DNA of 64,000 nt, taken from Sediminibacterium sp. Lineage in GTDB: Bacteria; Bacteroidota; Bacteroidia; Chitinophagales; Chitinophagaceae. Below are positions 34,406 to 44,350 of the stretch, piece by piece. Positions within the stretch are counted from its first letter, which is position 1. Every line of letters starts with the position of its first letter. The notes beneath the pieces were generated by a model that was not told the origin of the DNA, made no database searches, and worked only from the letters and a program-made list of their open reading frames with translations. The DNA lies in contig JAEUVE010000018.1 of assembly GCA_016786865.1 (NCBI GenBank), forward strand, positions 1-64,000, written 5' to 3'. Both the position numbers and the translations under genes were made by a program.

Positions 34406-35518
34406 TCAGATAGATAAAAACTGGTCGTGGATATAGTCTACCACGGATACCAGGCTACCCGTTTGACGGTAAACAGCCAGTTGCCGGTCGGCGCCGGTGC
34501 CCGTTTCGAATATCCGCCCTACATGGTTGATGATGTGCCGGCTTCCGAGTTCATCAACCACATCGTCTACAAAATCGAGGAGCTCATATATCAGCGATTT
34601 GGTATCTACCTCAATCTCTTTACCGAAGTCGATCAGTTTGCCATCGATACCGTACCTGCTGGCCCTCCATTTGTTTTCGTTGATCAGAGAGCGCTGGTAC
34701 ACCATGAAATTGAGGTTCTGGTGCCGCAATTTGTAGATCTTGGCACAGATCGCCTGAAACAGGGCTGCAATGGTCATGGTTTCGTTGATGGTCATGGGTA
34801 CATCGCAGATCCGGAACTCCACTGTATTGAAGAAGGGGTGAACCCGGAGGTCCCACCAGATCTTCTTGGCATTGTCGATGCAATTGGTTTTAATCAGCAG
34901 CTCCACATAGTTTTCGTAGGCTTCGAAGTTTTCGAAGTAATCCGGAATGCCTGTTCTGGGAAATTTATCGAAGACCTTGGTCCGGAAAGATTTATACCCT
35001 GTATCCCTCGATTCCCAAAAAGGAGAGTTGGTACTAAGTGCATATACATGGGGCAGGAAATAACGGGCCGTATTGGCTATATGAATGGCCATTTTTCGGT
35101 CTTCCATGCCCACATGCACATGTAGTCCGAAAATGAGGTTGCTTCTGGCGGCTTCCTGCAATTCATTTACAATCTGGTTGTACCGTACATGGTCGGTGAT
35201 CAGCTGGGTTTCCCAGTGGCTGAATGGGTGTGTTCCCGAAGCGCCCACCCAAAGCCCCAGGTCTCCGGCAATTTGTGCAATATTTCCCCGGAGGCTGGCT
35301 ACGTCTTTGAATACCTCATCTACATTTTTGCAGATATCTGTGCCTACTTCCACAACAGCCTGGTGCATTTCCGCTTTCACCTTGTCTTTTAGTACGGCCT
35401 GCCCCAGTTGTACAATTCTTTGTTCATGGCTTTTGAGTTCCCTGGTGTGCGGGTCGAGTACCATGTATTCTTCTTCGACCCCCAGTGTAAAATGATGATA
35501 GCTGATATTACTAGACAT
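34406..35518 (-). CDS. Carboxylate-amine ligase (YbdK/GCS2 family)
   Basis: 370 residues, starting at the ATG at 35518, which gives MSSNISYHHFTLGVEEEYMVLD, the conserved N-terminal acidic metal-binding segment of the family. Later motifs LHVHVGMEDR and a glutamine-synthetase-like ATP fold support COG2170. E. coli YbdK has weak gamma-glutamyl-cysteine ligase activity, but the native substrate is not known here. It lies 16 bases downstream of an ATP-grasp gene on the same strand and likely forms an amide or peptide bond in the same pathway. Confidence 0.88.
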   Translation of the reverse strand: MSSNISYHHFTLGVEEEYMVLDPHTRELKSHEQRIVQLGQAVLKDKVKAEMHQAVVEVGTDICKNVDEVFKDVASLRGNIAQIAGDLGLWVGASGTHPFSHWETQLITDHVRYNQIVNELQEAARSNLIFGLHVHVGMEDRKMAIHIANTARYFLPHVYALSTNSPFWESRDTGYKSFRTKVFDKFPRTGIPDYFENFEAYENYVELLIKTNCIDNAKKIWWDLRVHPFFNTVEFRICDVPMTINETMTIAALFQAICAKIYKLRHQNLNFMVYQRSLINENKWRASRYGIDGKLIDFGKEIEVDTKSLIYELLDFVDDVVDELGSRHIINHVGRIFETGTGADRQLAVYRQTGSLVSVVDYIHDQFLSI

Positions 35519-35534
35519 AAACCGATTGATCAGA

Positions 35535-36488
35535 TTAGTATAATGCTTTGCCGGTGGTGCTGCGTTTGATGTATTCACCCCAGGTAAGATTGTCTTTGTT
35601 GTCTGTTTGCTGTTGCGCCCTTTCAATAGCATAGCTGGCCGCTGTTTCTACCACCCATTCAAAATTCTCTGGTCCCACGCTTTTCAGATCGGCATCCGGT
35701 GCAGGGTTGCAAAAATCAATGGCATAGGGCACTCCATCCCGGATAGCCAATTCAACAGTATTGAAATCGTATCCAAGGTATTGGTTGATGCGCAATACGA
35801 TGTCTGTTAATTGCTGCAGTCTCTTTTCGGAAGGTTTGAAATTGGCCAGGTACCGCAAATGGTGCGGATTGCGTGGCTCATAAGGCATGATGCGAACATG
35901 TTTGCCGCCAATGCAGTAACAGCGATAATATTCTTCAAATACAATTTCTTCCTGCAGGAGCATCACCAACTGTCCGGTTTCTGCATGTTTTTCAAAAAAA
36001 TCATCCACACTGTTCAGCCGGTACACATTTTTCCATCCGCCACCGGCAAATGGTTTCATATAGGCAGGAAATCCCACATAGCTGAAAATAGCTTCCCAGT
36101 TCAGCGGATAAGTAAGGTTGCTAAAAGACAGTTCCACTGTATCGTGAGGAAGTTCTCTGGAAGGAAGAATAACGGTCCTGGGAACCGTTACATCAATTTT
36201 GGTAGACAAACAGTTGTTAAAAAACTTTTCATCTGCACTCCACCAGAAGGGGTTGTTGATGACCGCAGTTCCGCAGAGCGCTGCATTTTTTAAATAGGCC
36301 CTGTAGAAGGGAACATCCTGGCTGATTCGGTCTATAATAACGGCGTATCCGCTACTCTCGCCCTGGATGACTTTGTCAATTTTTACAGGTTCTGCAACAA
36401 TTCCAGGCAGATTTTTGCTGTTGATCCGCTCTATAAATGCCATGGGAAAACTTCTTTCCTGACCAAACAGGATGCCTATCTTTTTCAT
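35535..36488 (-). CDS. ATP-grasp enzyme (RimK-like)
   Basis: 317 residues from the ATG at 36488; the frame is open to 36809 but the extra 107 residues show no homologous pattern. ATP-grasp signs are GFPAYMKPFAGGGWKNVY (Lys and glycine-rich ATP loop), MLLQEEI, and the acid cluster NTVELAIRDGVPYAIDFCNPAPDAD, which binds Mg. It is predicted to ligate a carboxylate to an amine via an acyl phosphate. First gene of a two-gene operon with the carboxylate-amine ligase; the esterase diverges from it. Confidence 0.82.
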   Translation of the reverse strand: MKKIGILFGQERSFPMAFIERINSKNLPGIVAEPVKIDKVIQGESSGYAVIIDRISQDVPFYRAYLKNAALCGTAVINNPFWWSADEKFFNNCLSTKIDVTVPRTVILPSRELPHDTVELSFSNLTYPLNWEAIFSYVGFPAYMKPFAGGGWKNVYRLNSVDDFFEKHAETGQLVMLLQEEIVFEEYYRCYCIGGKHVRIMPYEPRNPHHLRYLANFKPSEKRLQQLTDIVLRINQYLGYDFNTVELAIRDGVPYAIDFCNPAPDADLKSVGPENFEWVVETAASYAIERAQQQTDNKDNLTWGEYIKRSTTGKALY

Positions 36489-36560
36489 ATGCCTGAATTT
36501 GAAAAGAAATATACGCAATTTCCGGATAGTTACAGCAGCCTGCTTTTGTAGCCAAAGTAT

Positions 36561-36568
36561 TATTTTTG
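36561..36568 (+). promoter_or_regulatory. Bacteroidota -7 promoter box (TATTTTTG) of the esterase gene
   Basis: An exact TAnnTTTG ends 5 bases before the esterase ATG, so the mRNA is probably leaderless. The region 36489-36573 carries promoters for both the ATP-grasp operon and the esterase. Confidence 0.55.
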
Positions 36569-36573
36569 AACCC

Positions 36574-37395
36574 ATGGCCAAAACCGCAACACCCGCTGCA
36601 ACAGTTCGGGTAGCACAATACCTGATTGAATCGGAATACCTGGAACGCAATGTAACGGTAGATGTGTACCTGCCCGCAGATACTACACCGGGAAGCGATA
36701 ACATGAGTCTGCTGCTGATCAATGATGGCCAGGACCTGCGTACCATGCATTTTGAAAAAATGCTCGGCAGGCTGATCGGCGATGGGGAAATAGAACCGCT
36801 GATGTGCATCGGTATTCATTGTGGTGCCGACCGTAAGATGGAATACGGAACTGCTTTTGCTGCTGATTATATGGGCAGGGGAGCCAGGGCAGGTTTGTAC
36901 AACAAATTTATTCTGGATGAACTCCTGCCTTTTATCCGGAAGCAATACCATGCGCCTTCCTTTAAAGACAAGTCGTTTGCCGGATTTTCGTTGGGGGCAT
37001 TGAGTGCGCTGGATATCTGCTGGAATCATGCCAGTGAATTCCGGAAGATTGGCTTGTTCAGCGCCTCGCTCTGGTGGCGGAAGAAAGCTTATGATGATGG
37101 ATACGACGATGAGCGCGACCGTCTGATGCACTTACAGGTGCGCAAAGGAAATTTCAGCCCCTGGCTGCAGTTTTTTATACAATGCGGTACCGCAGAGGAA
37201 ACAGCCGACCGGAACGGGAATGGCATCATTGATACCATCGACGACGCCCTGGATCTGATTGTTGCCCTGAAGGCAAAGGGATATACGGATGACCATATCC
37301 GCTACCTGCAACTGGAAGGAGGAACGCATGATGTTGCCACCTGGGGTGCAGTGTTTCCGGATTTCCTGAAATGGGGGTGGGGGATATCCGGTTAA
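36574..37395 (+). CDS. Putative esterase (enterochelin-esterase-like alpha/beta hydrolase)
   Basis: 273 residues without signal peptide. The nucleophile elbow is GFSLGA (about 154-159), with a putative catalytic His in GGTHD (about 256) near the C terminus. An EF-hand-like loop, DRNGNGIIDTIDD (about 212-224), lies between them and could bind calcium. It matches the PF00756 type. It is divergent from the ATP-grasp/ligase operon and may hydrolyse or trim the product of that cluster; this is inferred from neighbourhood only. Confidence 0.75.
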   Translation: MAKTATPAATVRVAQYLIESEYLERNVTVDVYLPADTTPGSDNMSLLLINDGQDLRTMHFEKMLGRLIGDGEIEPLMCIGIHCGADRKMEYGTAFAADYMGRGARAGLYNKFILDELLPFIRKQYHAPSFKDKSFAGFSLGALSALDICWNHASEFRKIGLFSASLWWRKKAYDDGYDDERDRLMHLQVRKGNFSPWLQFFIQCGTAEETADRNGNGIIDTIDDALDLIVALKAKGYTDDHIRYLQLEGGTHDVATWGAVFPDFLKWGWGISG

Positions 37396-37453
37396 CCGTA
37401 ATGCAAACTATCCCATTAGATATACCGAAGCGCTTCCTTGTCTTCGGTAAAAT

Positions 37454-37486
37454 AAAAAGGCCCGGATCATTGATCCGGGCCTTTTT
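37454..37486. terminator. Strong bidirectional terminator
   Basis: A nearly perfect 33-base palindrome: aaaaaggcccggatca pairs with its complement over 16 bp. It separates the esterase (plus) from the first TonB receptor gene (minus). Confidence 0.9.
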
Positions 37487-37505
37487 GGTATGAGAAGGTA
37501 TTCGA

Positions 37506-40500
37506 TTAGAAAATGTAACGGATACCGAACTGTGCCTGCCATACATCACCAATACTTGTGCTCTTTCTCAGAGTGCTGTAGTTGATGCTGTTGCTAACAC
37601 GAGTCATGGTGAACTGAGGAACTCCCTGTGCATTTACACCTTGTGCAGTCAGCGGGTTGAATGTGTTTACGAAGTTGCTCACACCCCATGCAGAGTTCAA
37701 CAGGTTGCCTACGTTGAAGATATCTGCTCTCAGCTGAATAGTGTGTCTGTTTTTACCAATGTTTCTGAACAGTTCCAGTTGTGTAGAGAAGTCGAAACGA
37801 ACCACATAAGGTAATAAAGAACCGTTTCTTTCTGCCACTTTACCGCGATTTTTGCTCAGATAAGGATCCTGGTTGATATAGGCATCGAATGCATCTTTCT
37901 GTTGTTGTACAGTTGCAGCAGGTGCAGAACCTGAAGCAGACATTGCAATGAAGTTCATTTCAGACTGGTCGCGGGGAATGTACATCAGGTCGTTACCGCT
38001 TAATCCATCACCGTTCATATCACCACTGTAGGTGTAAGAATAACGGCCCTGATTTTGAGACTGACCGAACAGAGAGAACTGCAATGCAGCATTCTTACCC
38101 AGCTCCATGCGATAGTTTACATTACCGATTACACGGTTACGGATTTCATTATCGCTGTAAGCGATATCAGTGCTGTTGTTACCACGAACACTCTGAATAG
38201 CAGTCCATGAGCTGTAAGCAATAGAACCACCGGTCATGAAATCACGCGCTCTGGTGAAAGTGTAAGCAGCCATCCAGCCCAAACCTTTAGACTTGGTTGG
38301 TTTTTCAATCTTAACAGTTGCAGCAATAGAACCACCCAACGGACCGCTTTCCAGTACGGTAGCATCTGTGATCTTTGGATTTACACGGAGTGCATTTGCC
38401 TGAGCAGTACCAGACAAGCCCAGACCTGCAAAACGAGGTCTTGTATCAGGACCTGCAAAGAAAGTAGTTGCAGGCTTCAGGTTGGCGTTGTAGTAGTTGA
38501 TGTTGTTCAGACTCTGTGTATAAATGAATTCTCCTGTCAGAATGATGTCGTTGAAGATCTTCTGATCAACAGCCAGGTTTGCGCGGAGTACTTTAGGGAA
38601 ACGGAAACCTTCTTCAGTAGCAGCAATGTTATAAGAAGAAGCAGGTACACCCGGATTTGGCGCAAAGCTTGCGTAGTTAGCCGGAGTGCTGGTGCTGAAA
38701 GGATATGCTGCAGTGTTGTTGAAGCTTACGGAACCGTTCAGTACACCATTGTTACCCATTTGGTTGCTGATGTAAACAAATGGAGGACGGCCGGTGAACA
38801 GACCTACACCACCTCGAACCTGAGTGGTTTTGTCTCCTTTGATATCATAGTTGAAACCGATACGAGGGCTGATCATCAGCTTGGCAGTAGGTAATTTAGA
38901 AGTGCTGAGTTTTACGCTCTGACCATTGTTATCGATGAAGCTCATGCCATCAATTTCGGTATTGGTATAACCGGAACCGCTGAAGAAAGGAACTTCAAAA
39001 CGTACACCATAAGTAAGGTTGAAGTTAGACTCCAGGTTCAGTTCGTCCTGAATGTATGCTGCAATGTTGCGTGCCTTGGTTGTTACCAGCCATGGACCAC
39101 CACCAGGTAAGTTACTGAAACTTGCACGGTAGTTTCTCATAAATACCGGGCTGTAAGTACGGCTGGGATCTGCGATGAATGCATTTGCAGCAGTATAGAA
39201 ATCGTCCAGGCTATTGAAAGTATAGATACCGTTGATCAATGAAGTAAATCCATTGGTGAAGGTAAAGCTCTCAAAAGATACACCTGCAGTTAATGTGTGT
39301 TTACCCAGGTAAGCAGTCAGGTTGTCGCTGAACTGCCATGTATCTGTATTCAACAGGTTGTTGGGGGTAAACGGATCGTTACCGAAAGAAATATAAGTTC
39401 TGCTCTGTCCTGTTTGTGCAGAAGGTACAGTAGAAGTTGCTGAGGTAGGAACTGCTGTCAGCGGGCTGCTTCCATCCTGGATATCCACCATTGGGAAAGC
39501 ACCGCCTTTAACACCTCTGAAGTCTCTGTTTGCAGTATAACCAAAAGTCAGTTCATTGCTGATCTTGTTGCTGAAACGGCTGTTCAGTTGAGCAATTACA
39601 CCATAAATATTGTTGTTGATCTCGTAAGCAGAGTTGCCAAACATCATGGATACGTTGCTGTTTCCACGGTTACCGCTGGTAGAGTTACTGGAGCTTGCTC
39701 CAACATCTCTTTTAGACAACAACATGTTACCACGGATGCTCAGCTTATGCTTATCGTTGATGTTCCAGTCGATACGGGCTACAGCCTTATCGCTCTTGGT
39801 TACGAAAGGATAACCCTGGTAAGGTCCCGGATCGTAGTTCAGTTTGGTTTTGATGAAAGTAGACAGGGCATCCAGTTCAGCAACTTTTACACGGGAAATA
39901 TTACCGCTGATCGGAGTTGCACCATTGCTGGCGTCTGCTACCCAGGTAGAACCGATATCGTTTCTTCTTTCTGCTTCGTAGTTAACAAAGTAGAACAATT
40001 TGTTCTTGATGATTGCACCGCCTAAGCTGGCACCGAATTGCTTCACATCGAATGCAGTGGTAACTACATCCTGCTTACCCTGCATACCGGCTTTCTTACC
40101 CAGTAATTTTTCACTACGGCCATTGTAGAAAGCTGTACCGTGAATGGTGTTGGTACCACTCTTGGTTACCGCATTGATACTGGCACCGGTGAAACCTGCA
40201 TCTCTCAGGTTATAGGGAGATACGTTGATCTGGATTTCCTGTAAGGCATCCAGAGAAATAGGAGCAGAGTTGGTTTGACCACCGTTCAGTGAACTCAGAC
40301 CAAAAGAGTTGTTAAAGATAGAACCATCCAGTGTAAAGTTGATAGCTCGTCCGTCCTGGCCGGCAAAAGAGGTACCGTTAGACTGGGGAACCAGACGAGT
40401 AATATCAGTTACGTTCCGGCTGATGGTAGGCATGCTGCTGATCAAACGGGAGTTGATGTTGGTTGCAGCGCCTTTTCTGTCTTTGGAGATCAGGGCAGAT

Positions 40501-40883
40501 CTTCTGTTCGCAGCGCCACTCACTGTTACTTCCTGTAATTGAGTAGAGTTGTCGGATAAGGTGAAGTCAACTACTGTGGGTTCACCTAACTGAACTGTTA
40601 TATCAGTTACCACTTCAGTCCTTAAACCAACATAGGTAACGGTGATTTTGTAAGGTCCACCTACACGGAGGCCGGGTACAGTGTATTTACCGGTATTGGT
40701 AGATACAGCTTTGTAGCGGGAGCCTGATGGTTCGTGCAGAACCTCAATTGATGCACCTGCTAAAGGCGCATTTTTGACGTCAGTTACCGAACCGGTGATC
40801 GTACCGGTGGTGACCTGGGCCATTGAAATGGAAACAGTGAGTACTGCTACCAAAAACAACGAAATCTGTTTTAACATTCTCAT
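37506..40883 (-). CDS. Oar-like TonB-dependent outer-membrane receptor
   Basis: 1125 residues from the ATG at 40883. Signal peptide (1-23, ending SMAQ), then a carboxypeptidase-regulatory-like beta domain (25-110, ITGSVTDVKNAPLAGASIEVL), a plug (about 120-260; TFDGSIF-like, QTNSAPISLDALQEIQINVSPYNLRDAGFTGASINAVTKSGTN) and a large C-terminal beta barrel ending in F. Length, lack of a SusD partner and plug pattern fit the Oar family. The substrate is not predictable. Two receptors in tandem occur here; this one is the better conserved. Confidence 0.88.
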   Translation of the reverse strand: MRMLKQISLFLVAVLTVSISMAQVTTGTITGSVTDVKNAPLAGASIEVLHEPSGSRYKAVSTNTGKYTVPGLRVGGPYKITVTYVGLRTEVVTDITVQLGEPTVVDFTLSDNSTQLQEVTVSGAANRRSALISKDRKGAATNINSRLISSMPTISRNVTDITRLVPQSNGTSFAGQDGRAINFTLDGSIFNNSFGLSSLNGGQTNSAPISLDALQEIQINVSPYNLRDAGFTGASINAVTKSGTNTIHGTAFYNGRSEKLLGKKAGMQGKQDVVTTAFDVKQFGASLGGAIIKNKLFYFVNYEAERRNDIGSTWVADASNGATPISGNISRVKVAELDALSTFIKTKLNYDPGPYQGYPFVTKSDKAVARIDWNINDKHKLSIRGNMLLSKRDVGASSSNSTSGNRGNSNVSMMFGNSAYEINNNIYGVIAQLNSRFSNKISNELTFGYTANRDFRGVKGGAFPMVDIQDGSSPLTAVPTSATSTVPSAQTGQSRTYISFGNDPFTPNNLLNTDTWQFSDNLTAYLGKHTLTAGVSFESFTFTNGFTSLINGIYTFNSLDDFYTAANAFIADPSRTYSPVFMRNYRASFSNLPGGGPWLVTTKARNIAAYIQDELNLESNFNLTYGVRFEVPFFSGSGYTNTEIDGMSFIDNNGQSVKLSTSKLPTAKLMISPRIGFNYDIKGDKTTQVRGGVGLFTGRPPFVYISNQMGNNGVLNGSVSFNNTAAYPFSTSTPANYASFAPNPGVPASSYNIAATEEGFRFPKVLRANLAVDQKIFNDIILTGEFIYTQSLNNINYYNANLKPATTFFAGPDTRPRFAGLGLSGTAQANALRVNPKITDATVLESGPLGGSIAATVKIEKPTKSKGLGWMAAYTFTRARDFMTGGSIAYSSWTAIQSVRGNNSTDIAYSDNEIRNRVIGNVNYRMELGKNAALQFSLFGQSQNQGRYSYTYSGDMNGDGLSGNDLMYIPRDQSEMNFIAMSASGSAPAATVQQQKDAFDAYINQDPYLSKNRGKVAERNGSLLPYVVRFDFSTQLELFRNIGKNRHTIQLRADIFNVGNLLNSAWGVSNFVNTFNPLTAQGVNAQGVPQFTMTRVSNSINYSTLRKSTSIGDVWQAQFGIRYIF

Positions 40884-40902
40884 AATCTTTGATTTGATGC
40901 CG

Positions 40903-40935
40903 CAAATATCAGACATTCAGACGGTCTTATCCAAA
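40903..40935 (-). promoter_or_regulatory. Probable promoter of the first TonB receptor
   Basis: On the minus strand TTTG (40935-40932) and gATATTTG (40910-40903, one mismatch to TAnnTTTG) are spaced 21 bases apart, about 20 bases upstream of the start codon. Confidence 0.4.
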
Positions 40936-41024
40936 ATCTTGTTAAAATAATGATTTGTTAACATCCAAAAATTGGGTATTTCCGCTTAATTAAATATAAC
41001 ATCAGTCAGTTTCCTTGTTGATAA

Positions 41025-44000
41025 TCAGCTCGTTGGGATATTTTTGTTTTTCTTATATGACGGGCTTTTTTTGTTAAAACTGTTGATAAAATGTATGCGA
41101 AATCCCAGCTCCAGCTGCCATCCGGCACCTATGGCGAAAAGCCTGCCGGTAGCATCCCTTACTCCTGTTCCGGCAATCAGTTCCGGATCAAAGCGAAAGA
41201 CCGGTATTAGTGGTGATTCCTGTATATACCCCGCGAAGCTGATCAGCCGGATCCGGTTTCCGGGAACATAGTACTGTTTTCCCAAATTCCGGATACCAAT
41301 GCTCACCTGAAGTTCGTATTTTTTTTGGTTCAGTTTCGCCTGAACGGATGTGCTTAGTTTCAGGTGGATGCTGTGACCAAATGGTGTTCTACTGCCATTC
41401 CGGCCTGCATAATTACCCCGGTGCTGATTCAGGTAACTGTTTTGCTGAATAAACCATTCCAGCGCTTCCTTCTGCTGATCCTCCGTATAATAATATGTTT
41501 CGGTGGTCAATGGCAAAAAATGCTGTGCCTGTAATTCTGTAGGGGTAGGAATATAGATCAGGTCGTAGCCGGGGGATGAGGGATCGTCTCTGGTCAGATT
41601 GTTTTTTCCATATACATAACTATACCCGGCACCTGAACTGCCCTGGTAACCGATGCTGAGCCGGATCTTCAGGGAAGGTCGCAACAGCATCCATTCCTGT
41701 GTAATCCGGAAATAAATCCGATGCCCCGCACTGAAATCTGATCTGGAGCGCCGTACATTGTTTCGTCCGCTGCCCGTTTCGTTGAATTGCCACTGGCTCA
41801 GCAATACGGAATAATTTCCGTCGTAAACAGAAAATGCATCATTGTAACTATAGCCCAGCGCAATACCGGTATTCGGATAATTTTTATGAAAGCTGACGCC
41901 TGCTCCGTAACCGTATCCATGTTCTTCCGGATTGTTGCGCAATAAAATAATGTACTGGTAGGGATTGCTGCTGTCTGCTTCCACCGGAATACGGGCCTGG
42001 TTTTCGAAAGGATAAACGATTCGGTTGTCTGGCCCTGAAAGCCGGGTCTTGGCGGGTAAAAGATTCACATTGGAAAAATGAATTTCTTTCCGGTTAACAT
42101 AATACATACACTCCACTTGCAGAAAGGACCGGTCGGGCCAGTACCGGGTCCATTGAACGGTGCTTCTCCATACGGATGGCATGGATAATTTTCCTGCAAC
42201 CAGGTTCAGCACCCCCTTACCTGCAACGCCCCCGGTTTGTTCCGGTGTCCATGGATGTTGTGCATCTGCGGAAAAATGCATTTGCTTTCTCTCTCCGGCA
42301 CCCGCCTCAAAGCTTTGGTATACCAGGCCATTGTTGCTGTAGATACTGCTCAGCCACGCCATCGGCATCCTGCCATTGAACAGACCGGTACCCGCCTCAA
42401 GTTGCCATCGATGCTGCCTGGACCAAAGGGTTATACTGAACCGGGGGGCAATCCCCGGCAAGAGTGCGGGGTGGCTACCGTATCGGGTATCGGCCAGGTT
42501 GTGGTAAGCCTGTACCGCCGGAAGCACTTTGTTGACCGTGATGCTGTCGGTGCCAGTCATGCCTGTAATCTGTTGAAGGGTGATCCGAAAACCTGTTTGC
42601 ACTAAACAGTACTCGCTGATCCGAATCCGGTCGTTGATAAATATGGACATACTGCTCAAACCGGATGCAACCAGTCCGGTTACTCCGTTTTTGAAAGGAT
42701 AGGTATTTGTATAATAATTGCTGTTATATGCTACCGGACTGCGCTGTTGCAGAAAGTCTGTGATGGAATAGTAGAAATAAGCACCGTACCTGTTCTGTAA
42801 AAACTGGTTTTGAAATCGGTTGAGGCTGGCCTCTGTTCCCCAGTTCAACTGATGACGGCTTTTATTGAAATAGCTTTTGTAACGGATGGTCCAGCTGTTT
42901 TGCAAAGTGCTGTTTTCCTGTGCGTCTTCATTGCTTCCAAGGAACAGCATGCCTGCTCCGTCCAGTATCCTGAGTGATGGAAAGGGCTGGCCCCTTGGGT
43001 TGGAGTGGTCGTTTGCGCTGGTATATCCCAATACCAGTTCGTATCCGGTATCTGTTTTTTTTCTGCTGTTCAATTGGAGGGTTCCGGAAAAACTTCCGGA
43101 ATGGTACTGCCTGCCATTGTTGCTGAAAAACAACTGCAGCGGGTTACTCCTGCCAGAGACGATTCTTTCAGAAAACTGTTGCCTTATGCTCAATGTAAGC
43201 AGTTTTTCGGAAGCTATTAAACGATCTATCCGGAGCGAGAGCCTGGCCGCATGTTGTTCCTCCTGAGCATCCAGCACTCCGGGGTCATAGCCGTAACGTG
43301 TTTTCATCGATTGAACGAATTGTTTCATGCGGTCTTCGTTGCGGGTATCTCCGGTATAGCTTTGGAAGGGATAGGGTTCCTGTTTGGCAACAACCTTGTA
43401 GTCTGTATTGAAATAGTAAAAAGAGCGGTTGAACTGTATGGGGCCGCTTAGGGTGAATCCGCTATTGTTGGAGCTGCCCTGATCTGTTTGGATATATCGA
43501 TAGATAACAGCACCTGGATGGTTGTTTCCGGATTTGGTAGCCACATGGATAAGTGCTCCTGTATAATTACCCAGGGAAGCATCGTAGGGAGAAAGCTGCA
43601 ACTGTAATTGATCAATGGTTTCTGCAGCTACCGGACTGCTGTTGGTTTGCCCGCCATAAGTACCTGTTGGAGAAAGCCCAAAAACATCGTTCTGTAATGC
43701 TCCGTCTATATACAAGGCATTGTAGCGGTTGTTTTGTCCTGAAAAAGAAATGGCTGCGCTGTTGTTCTGGTTGCTGTAAGCCTGTGGCAACGAAAGCAAC
43801 CAATCCTGTAACTGGTTTCCTGCAGACGGAAGTTTCCACAGTTTTGCTGCAGTAATGGTATACCGGTCGTTGGGTTGCTTTGCCCTGGTTGTTACCAATA
43901 CCGGCTGCAAGGGGTTGAGAAGGGGATGCAATACAATGTTGATCTGCAGGGTTTGGTTCAGTTGAATTTCGATATCGTGGATCTCCAGGGTGTCTGACTG

Positions 44001-44255
44001 TGGGGCTGTGCAGCGAATCCTCCATTGATGTCCCGGCGGAATATGGTTAAATTGAAACATCCCCGCAGCGTTGCTTTTGCTTTGTAATACCATTCCGTTG
44101 CTTGCATCTGATAACCAGATTACAGCAGCTCCAACGGCCTGTTCCTGCATTTTAACGGAGCCCGTAAGGTATCCACTGGTGGCCTGCGCGTGAACTGGCT
44201 GCACCGAAGGTATCAACAGTAAAATCAGCCAGCCGGATATGTATTGATGCATCAT
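41025..44255 (-). CDS. Divergent Oar-like TonB-dependent receptor
   Basis: About 1076 residues from ATG 44255 (MMHQYISGWLILLLIP signal, ending HAQA); the frame is open to 44318. Same layout as the neighbouring receptor: a regulatory beta domain (about 30-110), a plug (SFSGQNNRYNALYIDGALQNDVFGL, then QTNSSPVAAETIDQLQLQLSPYDASLGNYTGALIHVATKSGNNH) and a C-terminal barrel. The plug aligns by eye with that of the first receptor but is clearly divergent, and the barrel is different, so they are old paralogues. Separate transcription is likely (141-base spacer). Confidence 0.82.
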   Translation of the reverse strand: MMHQYISGWLILLLIPSVQPVHAQATSGYLTGSVKMQEQAVGAAVIWLSDASNGMVLQSKSNAAGMFQFNHIPPGHQWRIRCTAPQSDTLEIHDIEIQLNQTLQINIVLHPLLNPLQPVLVTTRAKQPNDRYTITAAKLWKLPSAGNQLQDWLLSLPQAYSNQNNSAAISFSGQNNRYNALYIDGALQNDVFGLSPTGTYGGQTNSSPVAAETIDQLQLQLSPYDASLGNYTGALIHVATKSGNNHPGAVIYRYIQTDQGSSNNSGFTLSGPIQFNRSFYYFNTDYKVVAKQEPYPFQSYTGDTRNEDRMKQFVQSMKTRYGYDPGVLDAQEEQHAARLSLRIDRLIASEKLLTLSIRQQFSERIVSGRSNPLQLFFSNNGRQYHSGSFSGTLQLNSRKKTDTGYELVLGYTSANDHSNPRGQPFPSLRILDGAGMLFLGSNEDAQENSTLQNSWTIRYKSYFNKSRHQLNWGTEASLNRFQNQFLQNRYGAYFYYSITDFLQQRSPVAYNSNYYTNTYPFKNGVTGLVASGLSSMSIFINDRIRISEYCLVQTGFRITLQQITGMTGTDSITVNKVLPAVQAYHNLADTRYGSHPALLPGIAPRFSITLWSRQHRWQLEAGTGLFNGRMPMAWLSSIYSNNGLVYQSFEAGAGERKQMHFSADAQHPWTPEQTGGVAGKGVLNLVAGKLSMPSVWRSTVQWTRYWPDRSFLQVECMYYVNRKEIHFSNVNLLPAKTRLSGPDNRIVYPFENQARIPVEADSSNPYQYIILLRNNPEEHGYGYGAGVSFHKNYPNTGIALGYSYNDAFSVYDGNYSVLLSQWQFNETGSGRNNVRRSRSDFSAGHRIYFRITQEWMLLRPSLKIRLSIGYQGSSGAGYSYVYGKNNLTRDDPSSPGYDLIYIPTPTELQAQHFLPLTTETYYYTEDQQKEALEWFIQQNSYLNQHRGNYAGRNGSRTPFGHSIHLKLSTSVQAKLNQKKYELQVSIGIRNLGKQYYVPGNRIRLISFAGYIQESPLIPVFRFDPELIAGTGVRDATGRLFAIGAGWQLELGFRIHFINSFNKKSPSYKKNKNIPTS

Positions 44256-44350
44256 TAAAACAATTGATACAACAATGCTAGCCTGCAATTGCGGCATGAA
44301 CAACCGTAGTTCTACCATTTTTTCCGGTTTTTACACGGAAACTGGTTATG

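Noticed and set aside
36376-37131. 251-codon minus-strand frame over the esterase
   Set aside because: Antisense to the esterase, which has a clean nucleophile motif and promoter.
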